A DNA stretch of 64,000 bases from Novosphingopyxis sp965218915 (GCF_965218915.1 NZ_OZ244708.1:2790001-2854000); one strand, 5' to 3'. Counted from the first letter of the stretch, positions 35,238-43,932 are shown. The notes: a model not told the origin generated them from the letters alone. Numbers and translations are program-made.

Positions 35238-35503
35238 GTCTCGCCGCTATCGGGATCGATCAGTTCATGCTCCTCACCCAGCCCCGCGTCGAGTCGCGCG
35301 ATGCCCTCCATCAACGCCTTGGCGTTGGCGGGGGACGAGAGCAGATACAGCGTCTCCTCGATCGAATTCCAATCGTCGAGCGAGACCATCACCACCGATG
35401 CACCGCGCTGGCGCGAAACCACCACCGGCATGCTGTCCGCCACCACGCGATCCATGATCGCCTTCAGATTCTTGCGGACATCGGAATAGGTTTCTACGTG
35501 CAT
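35234..35503 (-). CDS. yefM: YefM/Phd-family antitoxin
   Basis: An 89-residue antitoxin: the N-terminal DNA-binding YefM fold begins MHVETYSDVRKNLKAIMDRV, followed by VVVSRQRGASVVMVSLDDW. The acidic C-terminal tail (LGEEHELIDPDSGE) would wrap the toxin. It precedes the toxin with a 4-bp overlap. The ATG at 35503 matches the family start exactly; the longer open frame upstream has no similarity. A TGTAC-type palindrome directly upstream is the expected autorepression operator. Confidence 0.93.
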   Translation of the reverse strand: MHVETYSDVRKNLKAIMDRVVADSMPVVVSRQRGASVVMVSLDDWNSIEETLYLLSSPANAKALMEGIARLDAGLGEEHELIDPDSGET

Positions 35504-35512
35504 AAATAACGC

Positions 35513-35532
35513 TTGTACTGTTTTTTGTACAA
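35513..35532 (-). promoter_or_regulatory. YefM-YoeB operator palindrome inside the promoter
   Basis: TTGTAC (35513-35518) and GTACAA (35527-35532) form a perfect 6-bp inverted repeat with an 8-bp T-rich spacer, about ten bases before the yefM ATG. The E. coli YefM operator uses TGTACA cores, so the match is meaningful. A TTGACA -35 hexamer (minus strand, 35538-35533) abuts the palindrome; a candidate -10 TACAAG lies at 35517-35512 with 15-bp spacing, so repressor would block RNA polymerase. Confidence 0.75.
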
Positions 35533-35601
35533 TGTCAATCGGTATCAATCGAATGCAAAATAAAAGCGCTTCATGCCACGCAATTACGTAATATAATTGC
35601 G

Positions 35602-35735
35602 CAAAGGCTACAAAAACTCCGCAGATGCATTGCAAAAGCGCGACATAGAGTTTCCTACAAATCGGCAAAGAGCGGTTGGAGTATATTCCTCCTATGAGGT
35701 CATAAATTTCCCAACATTGCAAGGCCTTGGCTTGG
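35602..35735. repeat. Divergent two-block repeat, copy 2 (partner at 7898)
   Basis: Block 1 (35602-35656) matches 7898-7952 at roughly 40 of 55 positions without gaps. Block 2 (about 35707-35735) contains CCCAACATTGCAAGGCCTTGG. The blocks are separated by about 50 bp. The AT-rich region lies between yefM (minus) and the DUF5694 gene (plus), a 367-bp gap with no other gene. Confidence 0.6.
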
Positions 35736-35870
35736 CAAACTATGGCCGACATTCCCGCCCGCGCGAACGAATTTTGCGGAACCGAGGCGAGACAGCGCTT
35801 GACGTTATCGGTGTGGTATATGATTACTACAGTGGCGGAGCGAGTGGATTGGCATAGTCGAGGAAAAATG

Positions 35871-36959
35871 ATGAACCGTTTAGCGGCGGCCATGCTCCTG
35901 AACCTGGCGATATTCTGCACACCAAACTGGGCCTCGGCGCAAAATTTCGATCCGCGCGACTATCAGGCGAAGATCGATGGCGAACCGACGCGGATCATGG
36001 TGCTGGGAACGGCCCACCTCGGCAACACGCCCGACGACTGGGACCCCGAGGTCCTGGAAGCGCTGCTGGATCGGCTCGCGGCATTCAAGCCGGATGTGAT
36101 CACGACCGAAGATCAGCCCGGCCCCACGCTGACCAAATTATGGGCGTACCGGGAGCTCTCTCCCGAAACCGCCGCAACTTACGGGGGACGTGCCTTGCGG
36201 ATGGCCAGCGAAGCGGGGCTCGGCCTCGATATGGACATGCCGCAAGCCGCTGCGGCGGTCGGCAGATTGCTGCTGGATTGGCCGGCGAATCCCGAACCCG
36301 TGCAGCGCCGACGTCTGGCGGCGTTGTTCGCCGCGGCCGGAGACCCTCATTCGGCCCTGGTGCAATGGTGGCGTCTGCCCGAGGGCGAACGGATTGCGGG
36401 GGACGGCATCTCCGGGCGGCTCGCAACCCAATTGGGCGAGCTGGGCGAATCCCACAATGAAAGCGTGACGATTGCCGCGCGCCTGGCGGCGCGTCTGGGC
36501 CTGGAGCGCATCGATCCGGCCGATTCGCAAGAGGAAAGCACGTTCACGCCGCACGAAGCCGATCTGTTTGGCAAATCGGTTTTTCCCGCGCTGCTCGAAC
36601 GGGTTCACGCCGAGCCGGTGCTGGAGGATCGCGGTGACGTGTCGCGGATGACCGATGGCGAGAAAACGCTTGGCGAATATCGCAAGCTCAATTCTCCCAT
36701 CATCAACCGGCGGTCATCCGAAATCGAATGGCTCGGGGTGATCGACCGACCGACCCAAGACGATGTCGGCCGCAAGCGCGTGGCGGGATGGGAAGTGCGC
36801 AACATGCGGATCGCCGCCAACATCCGCGAGGCCAGCGCGCGAGCACCTGGCGGCCATGTTCTCGTGATCGTCGGCGCGGCGCACAAAATCTGGCTCGAAG
36901 CCTATCTGGGCATGATGGCCGATGTGGAGATCGTTTCGACAGATACGGTGTTGCAGTGA
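35871..36959 (+). CDS. Secreted DUF5694 domain protein
   Basis: A 362-residue protein with signal peptide (LLNLAIFCTPNWASAQ). The mature part starts with TRIMVLGTAHLGNTPDDWDP, the hallmark of DUF5694, which loosely resembles TraB/GumN-type proteins with the GxxH element near the N-terminus and a second His motif (VLVIVGAAHKIWLEAYL) near the C-terminus. Those conserved His/Glu residues suggest a metal-dependent hydrolase, but function is not established. Start at 35871 has AGGA six bases upstream; the ATG at 35868 is three bases before. Upstream in-frame sequence is a non-coding repeat region. Confidence 0.72.
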   Translation: MNRLAAAMLLNLAIFCTPNWASAQNFDPRDYQAKIDGEPTRIMVLGTAHLGNTPDDWDPEVLEALLDRLAAFKPDVITTEDQPGPTLTKLWAYRELSPETAATYGGRALRMASEAGLGLDMDMPQAAAAVGRLLLDWPANPEPVQRRRLAALFAAAGDPHSALVQWWRLPEGERIAGDGISGRLATQLGELGESHNESVTIAARLAARLGLERIDPADSQEESTFTPHEADLFGKSVFPALLERVHAEPVLEDRGDVSRMTDGEKTLGEYRKLNSPIINRRSSEIEWLGVIDRPTQDDVGRKRVAGWEVRNMRIAANIREASARAPGGHVLVIVGAAHKIWLEAYLGMMADVEIVSTDTVLQ

Positions 36960-37001
36960 TCGAACGTCAGCTGACGACGCGATGGCTGACATTTCCTTCA
37001 C

Positions 37002-37150
37002 CGTCACCCCGGGCCTGACCCGGGGTCCAGCTGCTGAACGCCGACGGTCATTGCGGCACCAAATGCTTTGGCAGAAGCGGCTCCTGCGATATTGCCCAAA
37101 ATGCATATCGTGAGGAAAAAGCTGGACCCCGGGTCAAGCCCGGGGTGACG
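37002..37150. repeat. Long inverted extragenic repeat (type A), 30-bp arms
   Basis: Arms 37002-37031 and 37121-37150 are 30 bp each with one mismatch; the outer ends are CGTCACCCCGGG and CCCGGGGTGACG, and the centre is ~89 bp. It fills the gap between the convergent DUF5694 and acyl-CoA synthetase genes and may end transcription from both sides. Confidence 0.85.
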
Positions 37151-37213
37151 ATATCTAGTGGGCGACAGTTTTCAACAGAATACACCCAGAAACCGCCATT
37201 CGGTCCACCCTCC

Positions 37214-38875
37214 TTAAACCCCCTCTTCCGCCCGCAGCGCCTTGCGATCCAGCTTGCCGATCATCGTCTTGGGCAGCTCGCCGCGCACCACCACCGCTTT
37301 CACGCGCTCATGCTTGCCGACCTTGGGGTTGAGCCAGGCCGTCAGCGTATCGCCGTCGACCTCCGCGCCCTCGTTCAGCGTCACGAACGCCTTGGGCAGT
37401 TCGCCGTGATATTCGTCCGGCACGCCGATCACGAGCGCCTCGCGCACCGCGTCATGGGTGTAGAGCACGTCTTCGATATGGCTGGGGAAGACCTTGAAGC
37501 CGCCGACCGCGATCATGTCCTTCAGCCGATCGACGATGGCGATGAAGCCGTCCGCGTCGATCGTCGCGACATCGCCGGTGCGCAGATAGTCGCCGACGAA
37601 CACCTCTTTGTCCGCCTCGGGCCGGTTCCAGTAACCCCGCATCACCTGCGGCCCCGAAAAGGCGAGTTCGCCGGGCTCGCCATCGGGCGCGGGCCGCGAC
37701 GGGTCTTCCTTGTCGAGCAGCTTGACGTCGGTGCCGGGGATCGGCTGGCCGATCGTGCCGATCTTGCCCGGCCCTTCATAGGGATTGCTGGACACCACGC
37801 CCGAGCTTTCGGTGAGGCCATAGCCCTCGATCAGCCGCGAGCCGGTGACGTCCTCCCAGCGCGTCTTCACCGTTTCGGCCAAAGGCGCGCCGCCGGAGAT
37901 GCAATATTGGAGCGAGGCGAAATCGGTGCGCCCGATCGCCGGATGATCGAGCAGCGCGCGGTACATCGTCGGCACGCCCGGCATCGATATGGGCTTGGTG
38001 CGGGCGATGGCTTTCAGCGTATCGCCCGCATCGAAGCGCGGCAGCATCACGATCTCGCCGCCGCGCAGCACGGTGCGGTTGAGCACGCAGGCATTGGCGA
38101 ACACGTGGAACAGCGGCAGCACGCCCATGATCCGGTCGACCGGCACGGTGCCCGGATCGATCAGCTGGATCTGGCGGGCGTTGGCGGTGAGGTTCTGATG
38201 CGTCAGCATCGCGCCCTTGGGGGTGCCGGTGGTGCCGCCGGTATATTGCAGCAGCGCCACATCGTCCGGCTGCGGTTCGGGGATGGCCAGATGGCCGTCA
38301 TTATCGACCAGCGCGGACCAGCGCGTGACCGCCTTGTCCTTCGGGATATGCGCGACGTCGGCGCGCTTCAGCAGGCGATAGGCCAGCCCCTTGGTCACCG
38401 GCAGCGCCTCGGCGACCGATCCCACCACCAGCTTTTCCAGCGCGCTGTCCTTCAGCACGGCGAGCGCGGTGGGCAGCAGCGCGGTGGCATCGACGGTGAT
38501 CAGCAGCTTCGTGCCGCTGTCCGCGACCTGATGGCCTAGCTCGGCGACGCTGTAGAGCGGCGAGAAATTGACCACCGTCATCCCGGCGATCATCGCGCCA
38601 TAATAGGCGCCAAGATAATGCGGAACATTGGGCAGGAACAGCCCGACACGGTCGCCGGGTTTCAGGCCCAGCGCGTGCAGCCCGGCGGCCACCTGCATCG
38701 CGCGCGCGGCAACATCCGAATAGCTGAACTTGCGGCCGAGAAAATCGATCAGCGGGGCCTGCGGGCGTTCGCGCACCGAGGCGGCGAACATCTGCGGCAC
38801 GGTCAGCGGCGCGAACTCCTGCATCCAGCCATGGGGATGCCGGTATTTTTCACCGCTCCAGATGCTCTCGTCCAT
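37214..38875 (-). CDS. Long-chain fatty-acid--CoA ligase (AMP-forming)
   Basis: A 553-residue adenylate-forming enzyme. It has the P-loop YTGGTTGTPKGAMLTHQN, VLPLFHVFAN, the gate region and adenine-binding GYGLTESSGVVSSNP, YLRTGDVATIDADGF and the C-terminal DRLKDMIAVGGFKVFPSHIE with catalytic Lys in GKLDRKAL. These are FadD-like. It would activate fatty acids with CoA for beta-oxidation or lipid synthesis. The ATG at 38875 (MDESIWSGEKY) fits the family; open codons upstream do not. No beta-oxidation genes adjoin it. Confidence 0.88.
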   Translation of the reverse strand: MDESIWSGEKYRHPHGWMQEFAPLTVPQMFAASVRERPQAPLIDFLGRKFSYSDVAARAMQVAAGLHALGLKPGDRVGLFLPNVPHYLGAYYGAMIAGMTVVNFSPLYSVAELGHQVADSGTKLLITVDATALLPTALAVLKDSALEKLVVGSVAEALPVTKGLAYRLLKRADVAHIPKDKAVTRWSALVDNDGHLAIPEPQPDDVALLQYTGGTTGTPKGAMLTHQNLTANARQIQLIDPGTVPVDRIMGVLPLFHVFANACVLNRTVLRGGEIVMLPRFDAGDTLKAIARTKPISMPGVPTMYRALLDHPAIGRTDFASLQYCISGGAPLAETVKTRWEDVTGSRLIEGYGLTESSGVVSSNPYEGPGKIGTIGQPIPGTDVKLLDKEDPSRPAPDGEPGELAFSGPQVMRGYWNRPEADKEVFVGDYLRTGDVATIDADGFIAIVDRLKDMIAVGGFKVFPSHIEDVLYTHDAVREALVIGVPDEYHGELPKAFVTLNEGAEVDGDTLTAWLNPKVGKHERVKAVVVRGELPKTMIGKLDRKALRAEEGV

Positions 38876-38987
38876 ATATCCACCTCCGCCTGCTGACACT
38901 GCTGTAAGCGAGCGAAGTGGCGGGAGCAACCGGATCGAGAATGAGGACGCGTAACGGCTACCGGACCCAAGCTGACCCAACCATCTT

Positions 38988-39063
38988 CGTCGCCCCAGCG
39001 AAAGCTGGGGTCTCGGGCCGCATCGAATTGACGCCCGAGATGCCAGCTTTCGCTGGCATGACG
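38988..39063. repeat. Extragenic palindromic repeat (type B)
   Basis: Arms starting CGTCGCCCCAGCGAAAGCTG and ending GCCAGCTTTCGCTGGCATGACG, with inner CTCGGG/CCCGAG, lie in the 252-bp gap between trcR and the acyl-CoA synthetase gene, both on the minus strand. Same family as 4958, 19433 and 41195. The rest of the gap shows nothing recognisable. Confidence 0.8.
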
Positions 39064-39127
39064 AACCGTTTTGGAGATGGCTTGCTAAAGGCCAAACTGG
39101 CGCGGCCCGAGGCCCGCACCAAGAGCC

Positions 39128-39862
39128 TCACCGCTTGAACAGGTTCTCGGCGGTGAGTTCCTCGCCCTGCGGCGGCGCGGCGGGTTCGCCTTCGCTGCCC
39201 TCCGGCGCATCCTCGCCCTCGCGCAGCGCTTCCTCGGCGAGGCGCTTTTCCTCGGCGCGTTCGGCGCGCAGTTCCTCGATCAGGGCGGCGCGGTCGACGC
39301 CCTGCTTGGCCTCGTCGACGCCCTGCTCCTCGATGCCCGCCTTCTTGGCCGCCTTGGCGACGACGGCATCGAGCTCGCGCTGCGAACAGAGGCCCAGCGT
39401 CACCGGGTCCTTGGACTGGATTTCGGCGATGTTCCAGTGGCTGCGATCGCGGATCGCGTTGATCGTGTTGCGCGTGGTGCCGATCAGCTTGCACAGCTGC
39501 GCGTCGGAAATTTCCGGATGGTTGCGCAGCAGCCAGGCGATGCCGTCGGGCTTGTCCTGTCGCTTGGACACCGGCGTGTAACGCGGGCCCTTGGTACGGC
39601 GCACCTGGTCCGGACCTTTCTGAATCTGCAGCTTGTAATCGCCATCGGCCTGGCCGCGCTCGATCTCTTCCAGCGTCAGCTCGCCGGCGCGCACCGGATC
39701 GCGGCCGGTATATTTGCTCGCGGTCATGTCGTCGGCCATCGCCTGGATTTCCAGAATATGCAGACCGCAGAAATCGGCGATCTGGTCGAAGCCGAGCGAG
39801 CTGTTGTCGACCAGCCAGGCGGCAGTCGCGTGGGGCATCAGGGGAGCCGAATTCTGGGCCAC
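39128..39862 (-). CDS. trcR: Cell cycle transcriptional regulator TrcR (DUF1013)
   Basis: A 244-residue alphaproteobacterial regulator. The DUF1013 core starts PLMPHATAAWLVDNSSLGF and continues IADFCGLHILEIQAMADD, GRDPVRAGELTLEEIERG and the helix-turn-helix NHPEISDAQLCKLIGTTRNTI. The C-terminal third is a Glu/Ala-rich tail. In Caulobacter-like bacteria TrcR is tied to the CtrA cell-cycle network. The GTG at 39862 is preferred because GGAG lies eight bases upstream; a TTG at 39880 is the alternative. Confidence 0.9.
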   Translation of the reverse strand: MAQNSAPLMPHATAAWLVDNSSLGFDQIADFCGLHILEIQAMADDMTASKYTGRDPVRAGELTLEEIERGQADGDYKLQIQKGPDQVRRTKGPRYTPVSKRQDKPDGIAWLLRNHPEISDAQLCKLIGTTRNTINAIRDRSHWNIAEIQSKDPVTLGLCSQRELDAVVAKAAKKAGIEEQGVDEAKQGVDRAALIEELRAERAEEKRLAEEALREGEDAPEGSEGEPAAPPQGEELTAENLFKR

Positions 39863-39875
39863 GGTATTTTCTCCA

Positions 39876-39906
39876 AACAATAAGGGCCACCCCTCGCGGG
39901 ATGGCC
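39876..39906 (-). terminator. Rho-independent terminator after the glycosyltransferase gene
   Basis: On the minus strand GGCCATCCC-GCGA-GGGGTGGCC forms a 9-bp stem (one G-U pair) with a 4-base loop, followed by CTTATTGTTT. It lies between the glycosyltransferase stop (39972) and the trcR start, separating the two transcripts. Confidence 0.65.
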
Positions 39907-39971
39907 GTGTTGCGGCAGAATGTAGGGCAAAGCGGCGGCGGCGGCAAGGCTCGCAGATCGGGGACTTGCGT

Positions 39972-41003
39972 TCAGGCGGCCCGGGGCGGTTGCACGGCGT
40001 CCGAAGACGGCTCCAGCGCGGCGAGAAATTCGCGCGCGCTCGCCGCCCAGGTGAAGTGCGAGCCGTAAGCGGCGCAGGCCTCCCGGTCGAGCGTCAGTGC
40101 GGTGGCGATGGCGTCCTCCAGCCGCTCGGCCATCGCACCGCTTTCGCGGCTCAACACGTCGAGCGGGCCGGGCACCGGATAGGCCGCGACGGGCGTGCCG
40201 CAGGCCAGCGCCTCGATCATCACGAGGCCGAATGTATCGGTGCGCGATGGAAAGACGAAGCAGTCGGCGCCCGCATAGCAACCGGCCAGCTCCTCACCCG
40301 ATTTGGGCCCGAGGAAATGAGCGTCGGAAAACCGCCCCTTCAGTTCGTCGCGCGCGGGGCCATCGCCGACGACGACCTTGCTGCCCGGCACGTCGGCGGA
40401 CAGGAACGCCTCGACATTCTTTTCCACCGCCACCCGGCCGACATAGAGCAGGATCGGACGCGGCAAACCGGAGTAGCGCGCGGGCCGCCGGGCGTCCGGT
40501 GAAAAGGCGGCAAGATCCACGCCGCGGCCCCAATGCGCCAGATGCTCGATCCCGTGGGTGCGCAGTTCGGCGGCGATGCTGTCGGTGGCCACCATCACGC
40601 GGGCCGAGCGGGCATGGAAGCGGCGCATCAGCGGCCAGATCAGCTCGGGCGAAACCCCCGTCCGCCGCGCGATATAATCGGGGAACATGGTATGGAAGGC
40701 GGTGGTGAAGGCACGGCCGTGGCGCACGCACCAACGGCGTGCGGCGAGGCAAAGCGGCCCTTCGGTCGACAGATGGATCGCGTCGGGCGCGAACTCTTCG
40801 AGCATCGCGCCGACCGTGCGGCTGGTCGCCAGCGCCAGCCGGATTTCGGGATAGGTCGGACAAGGAAAATTGGCGAACTGGTCGGGCGAGACGACGCAAA
40901 TCTCATGCCCCATGTCGCGCAGTTCCTGCGACACGCTGGTCAGCGTGCGCACCACGCCGTTGACCTGCGGATGCCAGGCATCGGTGACGATCGCGATCTT
41001 CAT
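39972..41003 (-). CDS. GT4-family glycosyltransferase
   Basis: A 343-residue group 1 glycosyltransferase with two Rossmann-like lobes. It starts MKIAIVTDAWHPQVNGVVRT, contains AFHTMFPDYIARRTG and the donor-binding PILLYVGRVAVEKNVEAFL and FPSRTDTFGLVMIEALACG (the EX7E region), as in enzymes that build glycolipids such as sphingomonad glycosphingolipids or mannosyl/glucuronosyl lipids. The ATG at 41003 is chosen; another in-frame ATG lies at 41012. An LpxH-like phosphoesterase is upstream on the same strand, an association often seen in lipid metabolism loci. Confidence 0.85.
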   Translation of the reverse strand: MKIAIVTDAWHPQVNGVVRTLTSVSQELRDMGHEICVVSPDQFANFPCPTYPEIRLALATSRTVGAMLEEFAPDAIHLSTEGPLCLAARRWCVRHGRAFTTAFHTMFPDYIARRTGVSPELIWPLMRRFHARSARVMVATDSIAAELRTHGIEHLAHWGRGVDLAAFSPDARRPARYSGLPRPILLYVGRVAVEKNVEAFLSADVPGSKVVVGDGPARDELKGRFSDAHFLGPKSGEELAGCYAGADCFVFPSRTDTFGLVMIEALACGTPVAAYPVPGPLDVLSRESGAMAERLEDAIATALTLDREACAAYGSHFTWAASAREFLAALEPSSDAVQPPRAA

Positions 41004-41033
41004 GGGGCGCATTCAGGGAATGTCGGAATTTCC

Positions 41034-41102
41034 GTGCTCCTGCGAAGGCAGGAGCCCAGCAGGCACCCTCTGATGATGGGCTCCTGCCTTCGCAGGAGCA
41101 CA
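41034..41102. repeat. Extragenic inverted repeat (type C, CTCCTGCGAAGGCAGGAG)
   Basis: The left arm GTGCTCCTGCGAAGGCAGGA (starting 41034) is itself a hairpin, and its complement ends at 41102, so the whole element is a palindrome of palindromes with a ~15-bp centre. The half element GCTCCCGCGAAGGCGGGAGC at about 14699-14718 is of the same type. Confidence 0.8.
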
Positions 41103-41194
41103 GGGAAAGAGGGTTCTAAAATCATGGCGATCATGTGCTTTGCAAACCCAGTCGGATGGAAATTCAGAACGGCATAGCTTCGCCTTTCCTTTTT

Positions 41195-41270
41195 CGTCAT
41201 GCCAGCGAAAACTGGCATCTCAGGCCTCATGGCGATCCCGCCCGAGACCCCAGCTTTCGCTGGAGTGACG
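41195..41270. repeat. Extragenic palindromic repeat (type B)
   Basis: Arms starting CGTCATGCCAGCGAAAACTG and ending CCCAGCTTTCGCTGGAGTGACG. Together with the type C element at 41034 it occupies most of the 318-bp gap between the phosphoesterase and glycosyltransferase genes. No reading frame is supported in that gap. Confidence 0.8.
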
Positions 41271-41321
41271 AAAAAAGGAAACGGGTGTGCAAGGTACGTA
41301 ATCGCCAAAATCATCAGATGG

Positions 41322-42206
41322 CTATTCCGCCGCCTCGAGCATCGGCTCGGCCAGCGCGGCCTCGTCCGCATCGCGCCGCGCGATCTCGTCGGCCCAGTGC
41401 AGAATTTCCATGCGCCCGTCGAAATGCTCCACCAGCGCGGTGCAGCCCTCCACCCAGTCGCCGTCATTATAATATTCCACGCCGTCGATCATACGATATT
41501 CGGCGGTATGGATATGGCCGGCGACCACGCCGTCGACGCCGCGCTGGTGCGCCGCGCGCGCGACCAGCTCCTCGAAGCGGGAGATGAACTCGACCGCGTT
41601 CTTGACCTTGTGCTTGGCCGCCTTGGACAGCGACCAATACGACAGCCCCATACGCCTGCGCACCAGATTGGTGATGTGGTTGAGCCGCATCATCAGCGCA
41701 TAGGCGGTGTCGCCGACAAAGGCGAGCCAGCGATGCGCGAGCATGATCGTGTCGAACTCGTCGCCGTGCAGGATCAGCAGGCGGCGGCCGTCGGCGGTGT
41801 CGTGGAACGCCGCGCGCTTGATCTCGACCCCGCCGAAGTTGAGGCCGGTGAACTGGCGGAACATCTCGTCGTGATTGCCCGGCACATAGACGATCCGCGT
41901 GCCGCGCTTGGCGCGCTTCAGGATGCGCCAGACGATGTCGTTATGCGCCGCGGGCCAATAGAATTTCTTCTTCAGCCGCCAGCCGTCGATGATGTCGCCG
42001 ACCAGATACATGGTGTCGCTGTCGACATGGTCGAGAAAATCGATGAGCATTTCCGCGTTGCACCCGCGCGTTCCGAGATGGACATCGGATATCCAGACGG
42101 TGCGGTACTTCTTGCGGTGCACATCCTTGGCTTGCGGGCGCAAGCGCAGCCGGTCGTCGTAGAGTTTCTCGTCGAGCGGTAGTGGAAAATCGGTCAGAGC
42201 GTTCAT
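41322..42206 (-). CDS. Calcineurin-like metallophosphoesterase, LpxH-like
   Basis: A 294-residue phosphoesterase with the complete dinuclear-metal motif set: VWISDVHLGTRG, GDIIDGW, PGNHDEM, LLILHGDEFD and VVAGHIHTAEY. It is longer than E. coli LpxH (240) and fits the UDP-2,3-diacylglucosamine pyrophosphatase-like group found in sphingomonads, which make little or no classical lipid A, so the true substrate may be another nucleotide-lipid or phosphate ester. The ATG at 42206 has GGGAGGGAG just upstream. Same strand as the glycosyltransferase but separated by repeats. Confidence 0.85.
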   Translation of the reverse strand: MNALTDFPLPLDEKLYDDRLRLRPQAKDVHRKKYRTVWISDVHLGTRGCNAEMLIDFLDHVDSDTMYLVGDIIDGWRLKKKFYWPAAHNDIVWRILKRAKRGTRIVYVPGNHDEMFRQFTGLNFGGVEIKRAAFHDTADGRRLLILHGDEFDTIMLAHRWLAFVGDTAYALMMRLNHITNLVRRRMGLSYWSLSKAAKHKVKNAVEFISRFEELVARAAHQRGVDGVVAGHIHTAEYRMIDGVEYYNDGDWVEGCTALVEHFDGRMEILHWADEIARRDADEAALAEPMLEAAE

Positions 42207-42373
42207 GGCAGCTCCCTCCCAAGTCGATCCCCAGTGGATGGACCGTCGATGCCAGCGCATTATGACATAGCAAGCGTGAAGGAATGAAGCTTTTTTTACA
42301 GTCCACTCCGTTTCAACAGTTTATCCACAGGAGTAGGTCGCTGTTCGCTACCAGATTAAATGATTTACACCGC

Positions 42374-42491
42374 CGTCACTGCGAGGAGCCGTGAGGCGAC
42401 GAAGCAATCCAGAGCTGATACAGCGTCGCAGCGGCTCTGGATTGGTTGGCCTACGGTCGCCTTCGGCCCGGCCTGCGGCCTCGCAATGACG
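42374..42491. repeat. Extragenic repeat (type D, GTCACTGCGAGG ... CCTCGCAATGACG)
   Basis: A ~118-bp element with complementary ends (GTCACTGCGAGG and CCTCGCAATGACG) and inner complementary segments GCAATCCAGAGC / GGCTCTGGATTG, so it can fold as one long imperfect hairpin. It lies in the 302-bp gap between the quinone oxidoreductase and phosphoesterase genes. No gene is visible in the remainder of the gap. Confidence 0.8.
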
Positions 42492-42508
42492 AAAATGCCG
42501 ATCGACGG

Positions 42509-43516
42509 TCAAATAGCGAGCACGATCTTGCCGACATGGTCGCCTGCTTCCATGCGTTCGTGCGCGGCCGCCGCCTCGGCCAGCGGGTACACCTTGTCGA
42601 TGGCGGGCTTCAACTGTCCCTCGGCGACCAGCGGCCAGACATTGCGGTGGATTTCGTCGGCGAGCAGCGCCTTGAAGCCGCCGTCACGCGCGCGCAAGGT
42701 CGATCCGGTCAGCACCAGCCGCCGCTGCATGATGTCCATGACAGAAATCTCGGCGCTGACGCCGCGCTGGAAGGCGATCGAGACATGGCGGCCGTCGGAC
42801 GCAAGGCAGGTAAGATTGCGCGGAACGTAATCGCCGCCGATCATGTCGAGCACGACGTCGACGCCCTCGCCGCCGGTCAGCCGCTTGATCTCCTCTACGA
42901 AATCGCTGGCTTTGTAATTGATCGCATCGACTGCGCCGAGCGCGCGTGCGGCATCGCATTTTTCGTCCGATCCGCAGGTGACATAAACCGTCAGCCCGAA
43001 CAGCGCGCCGAGTTTGATCGCCATCGACCCGATCCCGCTGGTGCCGCCATGGACGAGCACCCGCTCGCCCTGCCCGGCATAGCCGCGCTCGAACAGATTG
43101 TGCCACACGGTGAACAGTGTCTCCGGGATCGCCGCGGCCTCTTCCATCGTGATCGCATCCGGAACCGGCAGGCACTGCCCGGCAGGAGCGGTGCAATATT
43201 CGGCATAGCCGCCGCCGGCGACCAGCGCGCAAACCGGCTGACCGAGCAGCTCGTCGCCCGTATCTTCGCCCAGCGCGACCACCTCGCCCGCGATTTCCAG
43301 GCCCGGCAGGTCCGAGGCGCCGGGCGGCGGCGGATAATGGCCCTTGCGCTGCAGGACGTCGGGCCGGTTGACCCCGGCGGCGGAAACTTTGATCAGATAT
43401 TCTCCTGCCCCGGGCCGCGGCAGCGGGCGCTCAACCGGTTTCAGGACATCCGAATCGCCGGCGCCTTCGATCGCTATGCAGCGCATGTTGTGCGGTAGAT
43501 CGGCGCCTCGGCTCAT
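42509..43516 (-). CDS. NAD(P)H:quinone oxidoreductase, zinc-free MDR family (PIG3-like)
   Basis: A 335-residue medium-chain dehydrogenase/reductase without zinc-ligand residues. It has KVSAAGVNRPDVLQRKGHYPPPPG, GEVVALGEDTG and the NADPH-binding VLVHGGTSGIGSMAIKLGALF. This pattern matches the PIG3/TP53I3 quinone oxidoreductase group, which reduces quinones to limit oxidative damage. Start at 43516 has GAGGG seven bases upstream; the ATG at 43486 (MRCIAIEGAG) is the alternative and matches some homologues. Divergent from the DUF1192 gene. Confidence 0.86.
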   Translation of the reverse strand: MSRGADLPHNMRCIAIEGAGDSDVLKPVERPLPRPGAGEYLIKVSAAGVNRPDVLQRKGHYPPPPGASDLPGLEIAGEVVALGEDTGDELLGQPVCALVAGGGYAEYCTAPAGQCLPVPDAITMEEAAAIPETLFTVWHNLFERGYAGQGERVLVHGGTSGIGSMAIKLGALFGLTVYVTCGSDEKCDAARALGAVDAINYKASDFVEEIKRLTGGEGVDVVLDMIGGDYVPRNLTCLASDGRHVSIAFQRGVSAEISVMDIMQRRLVLTGSTLRARDGGFKALLADEIHRNVWPLVAEGQLKPAIDKVYPLAEAAAAHERMEAGDHVGKIVLAI

Positions 43517-43602
43517 TGCTATGCCCTCGTCCATGGCCGCGGTCCCCGTCGCGACATCGCGGAGTTATTGACAGACGCCGCGCCCGCGTCAACATTTCGT
43601 CC

Positions 43603-43794
43603 ATGACCGATGCCGACGAACCCCGCCCGTCCGAGCCGCTCACCCGGCTGCTGCGAGAGGATCTCGATCCGCTTTCGGTGGCCGAGCTCGACGCGCGCAT
43701 CGCCGCGCTGACCGGTGAGATCGCCCGCTGCGAGAGCAAGAAGAACGCCGCTGTCAGCCACCGCGCCAATGCCGACGCGTTGTTCAAGAAATAG
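43603..43794 (+). CDS. DUF1192 family small protein
   Basis: A 63-residue protein with the DUF1192 core LREDLDPLSVAELDARIAAL followed by TGEIARCESKKNAAVSHRANAD, an amphipathic helical hairpin. This short family is found in alphaproteobacteria; function is unknown. The ATG at 43603 fits the family, and clpA follows after 138 bp. Confidence 0.82.
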   Translation: MTDADEPRPSEPLTRLLREDLDPLSVAELDARIAALTGEIARCESKKNAAVSHRANADALFKK

Positions 43795-43932
43795 CGTTTG
43801 GATAATCTTCGCCCCGTTGAAACCGCGCGGGAAAATCCGACATAGAGCTTGAACCGACGCGAAAGCCCGTCATCATGGCGCTGACCGCTCGCACCCAAAT
43901 GCGGCTCCCCGGCCGCACCGGAGACCTTCCCA

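Noticed and set aside
35727..35870. N-terminal extension of the DUF5694 protein
   Set aside because: It precedes a normal signal peptide and overlaps the non-coding two-block repeat; a Shine-Dalgarno site supports 35871.
35504..35920. Upstream extension of the yefM frame on the minus strand
   Set aside because: It would run through the operator and promoter; the ATG at 35503 matches the family start.
37145..38539. 464-codon plus-strand frame opposite the acyl-CoA synthetase
   Set aside because: No domain and begins in a repeat; the minus strand is clearly FadD-like.
41034..42491. Repeat clusters considered as a CRISPR array
   Set aside because: Elements are single palindromes of different families, not regularly spaced identical direct repeats, and no cas genes are present.
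43795..43932. TTGAAA-16-GACATA upstream of clpA as a heat-shock promoter
   Set aside because: Matches only weakly to RpoH or housekeeping consensus; not strong enough to list.
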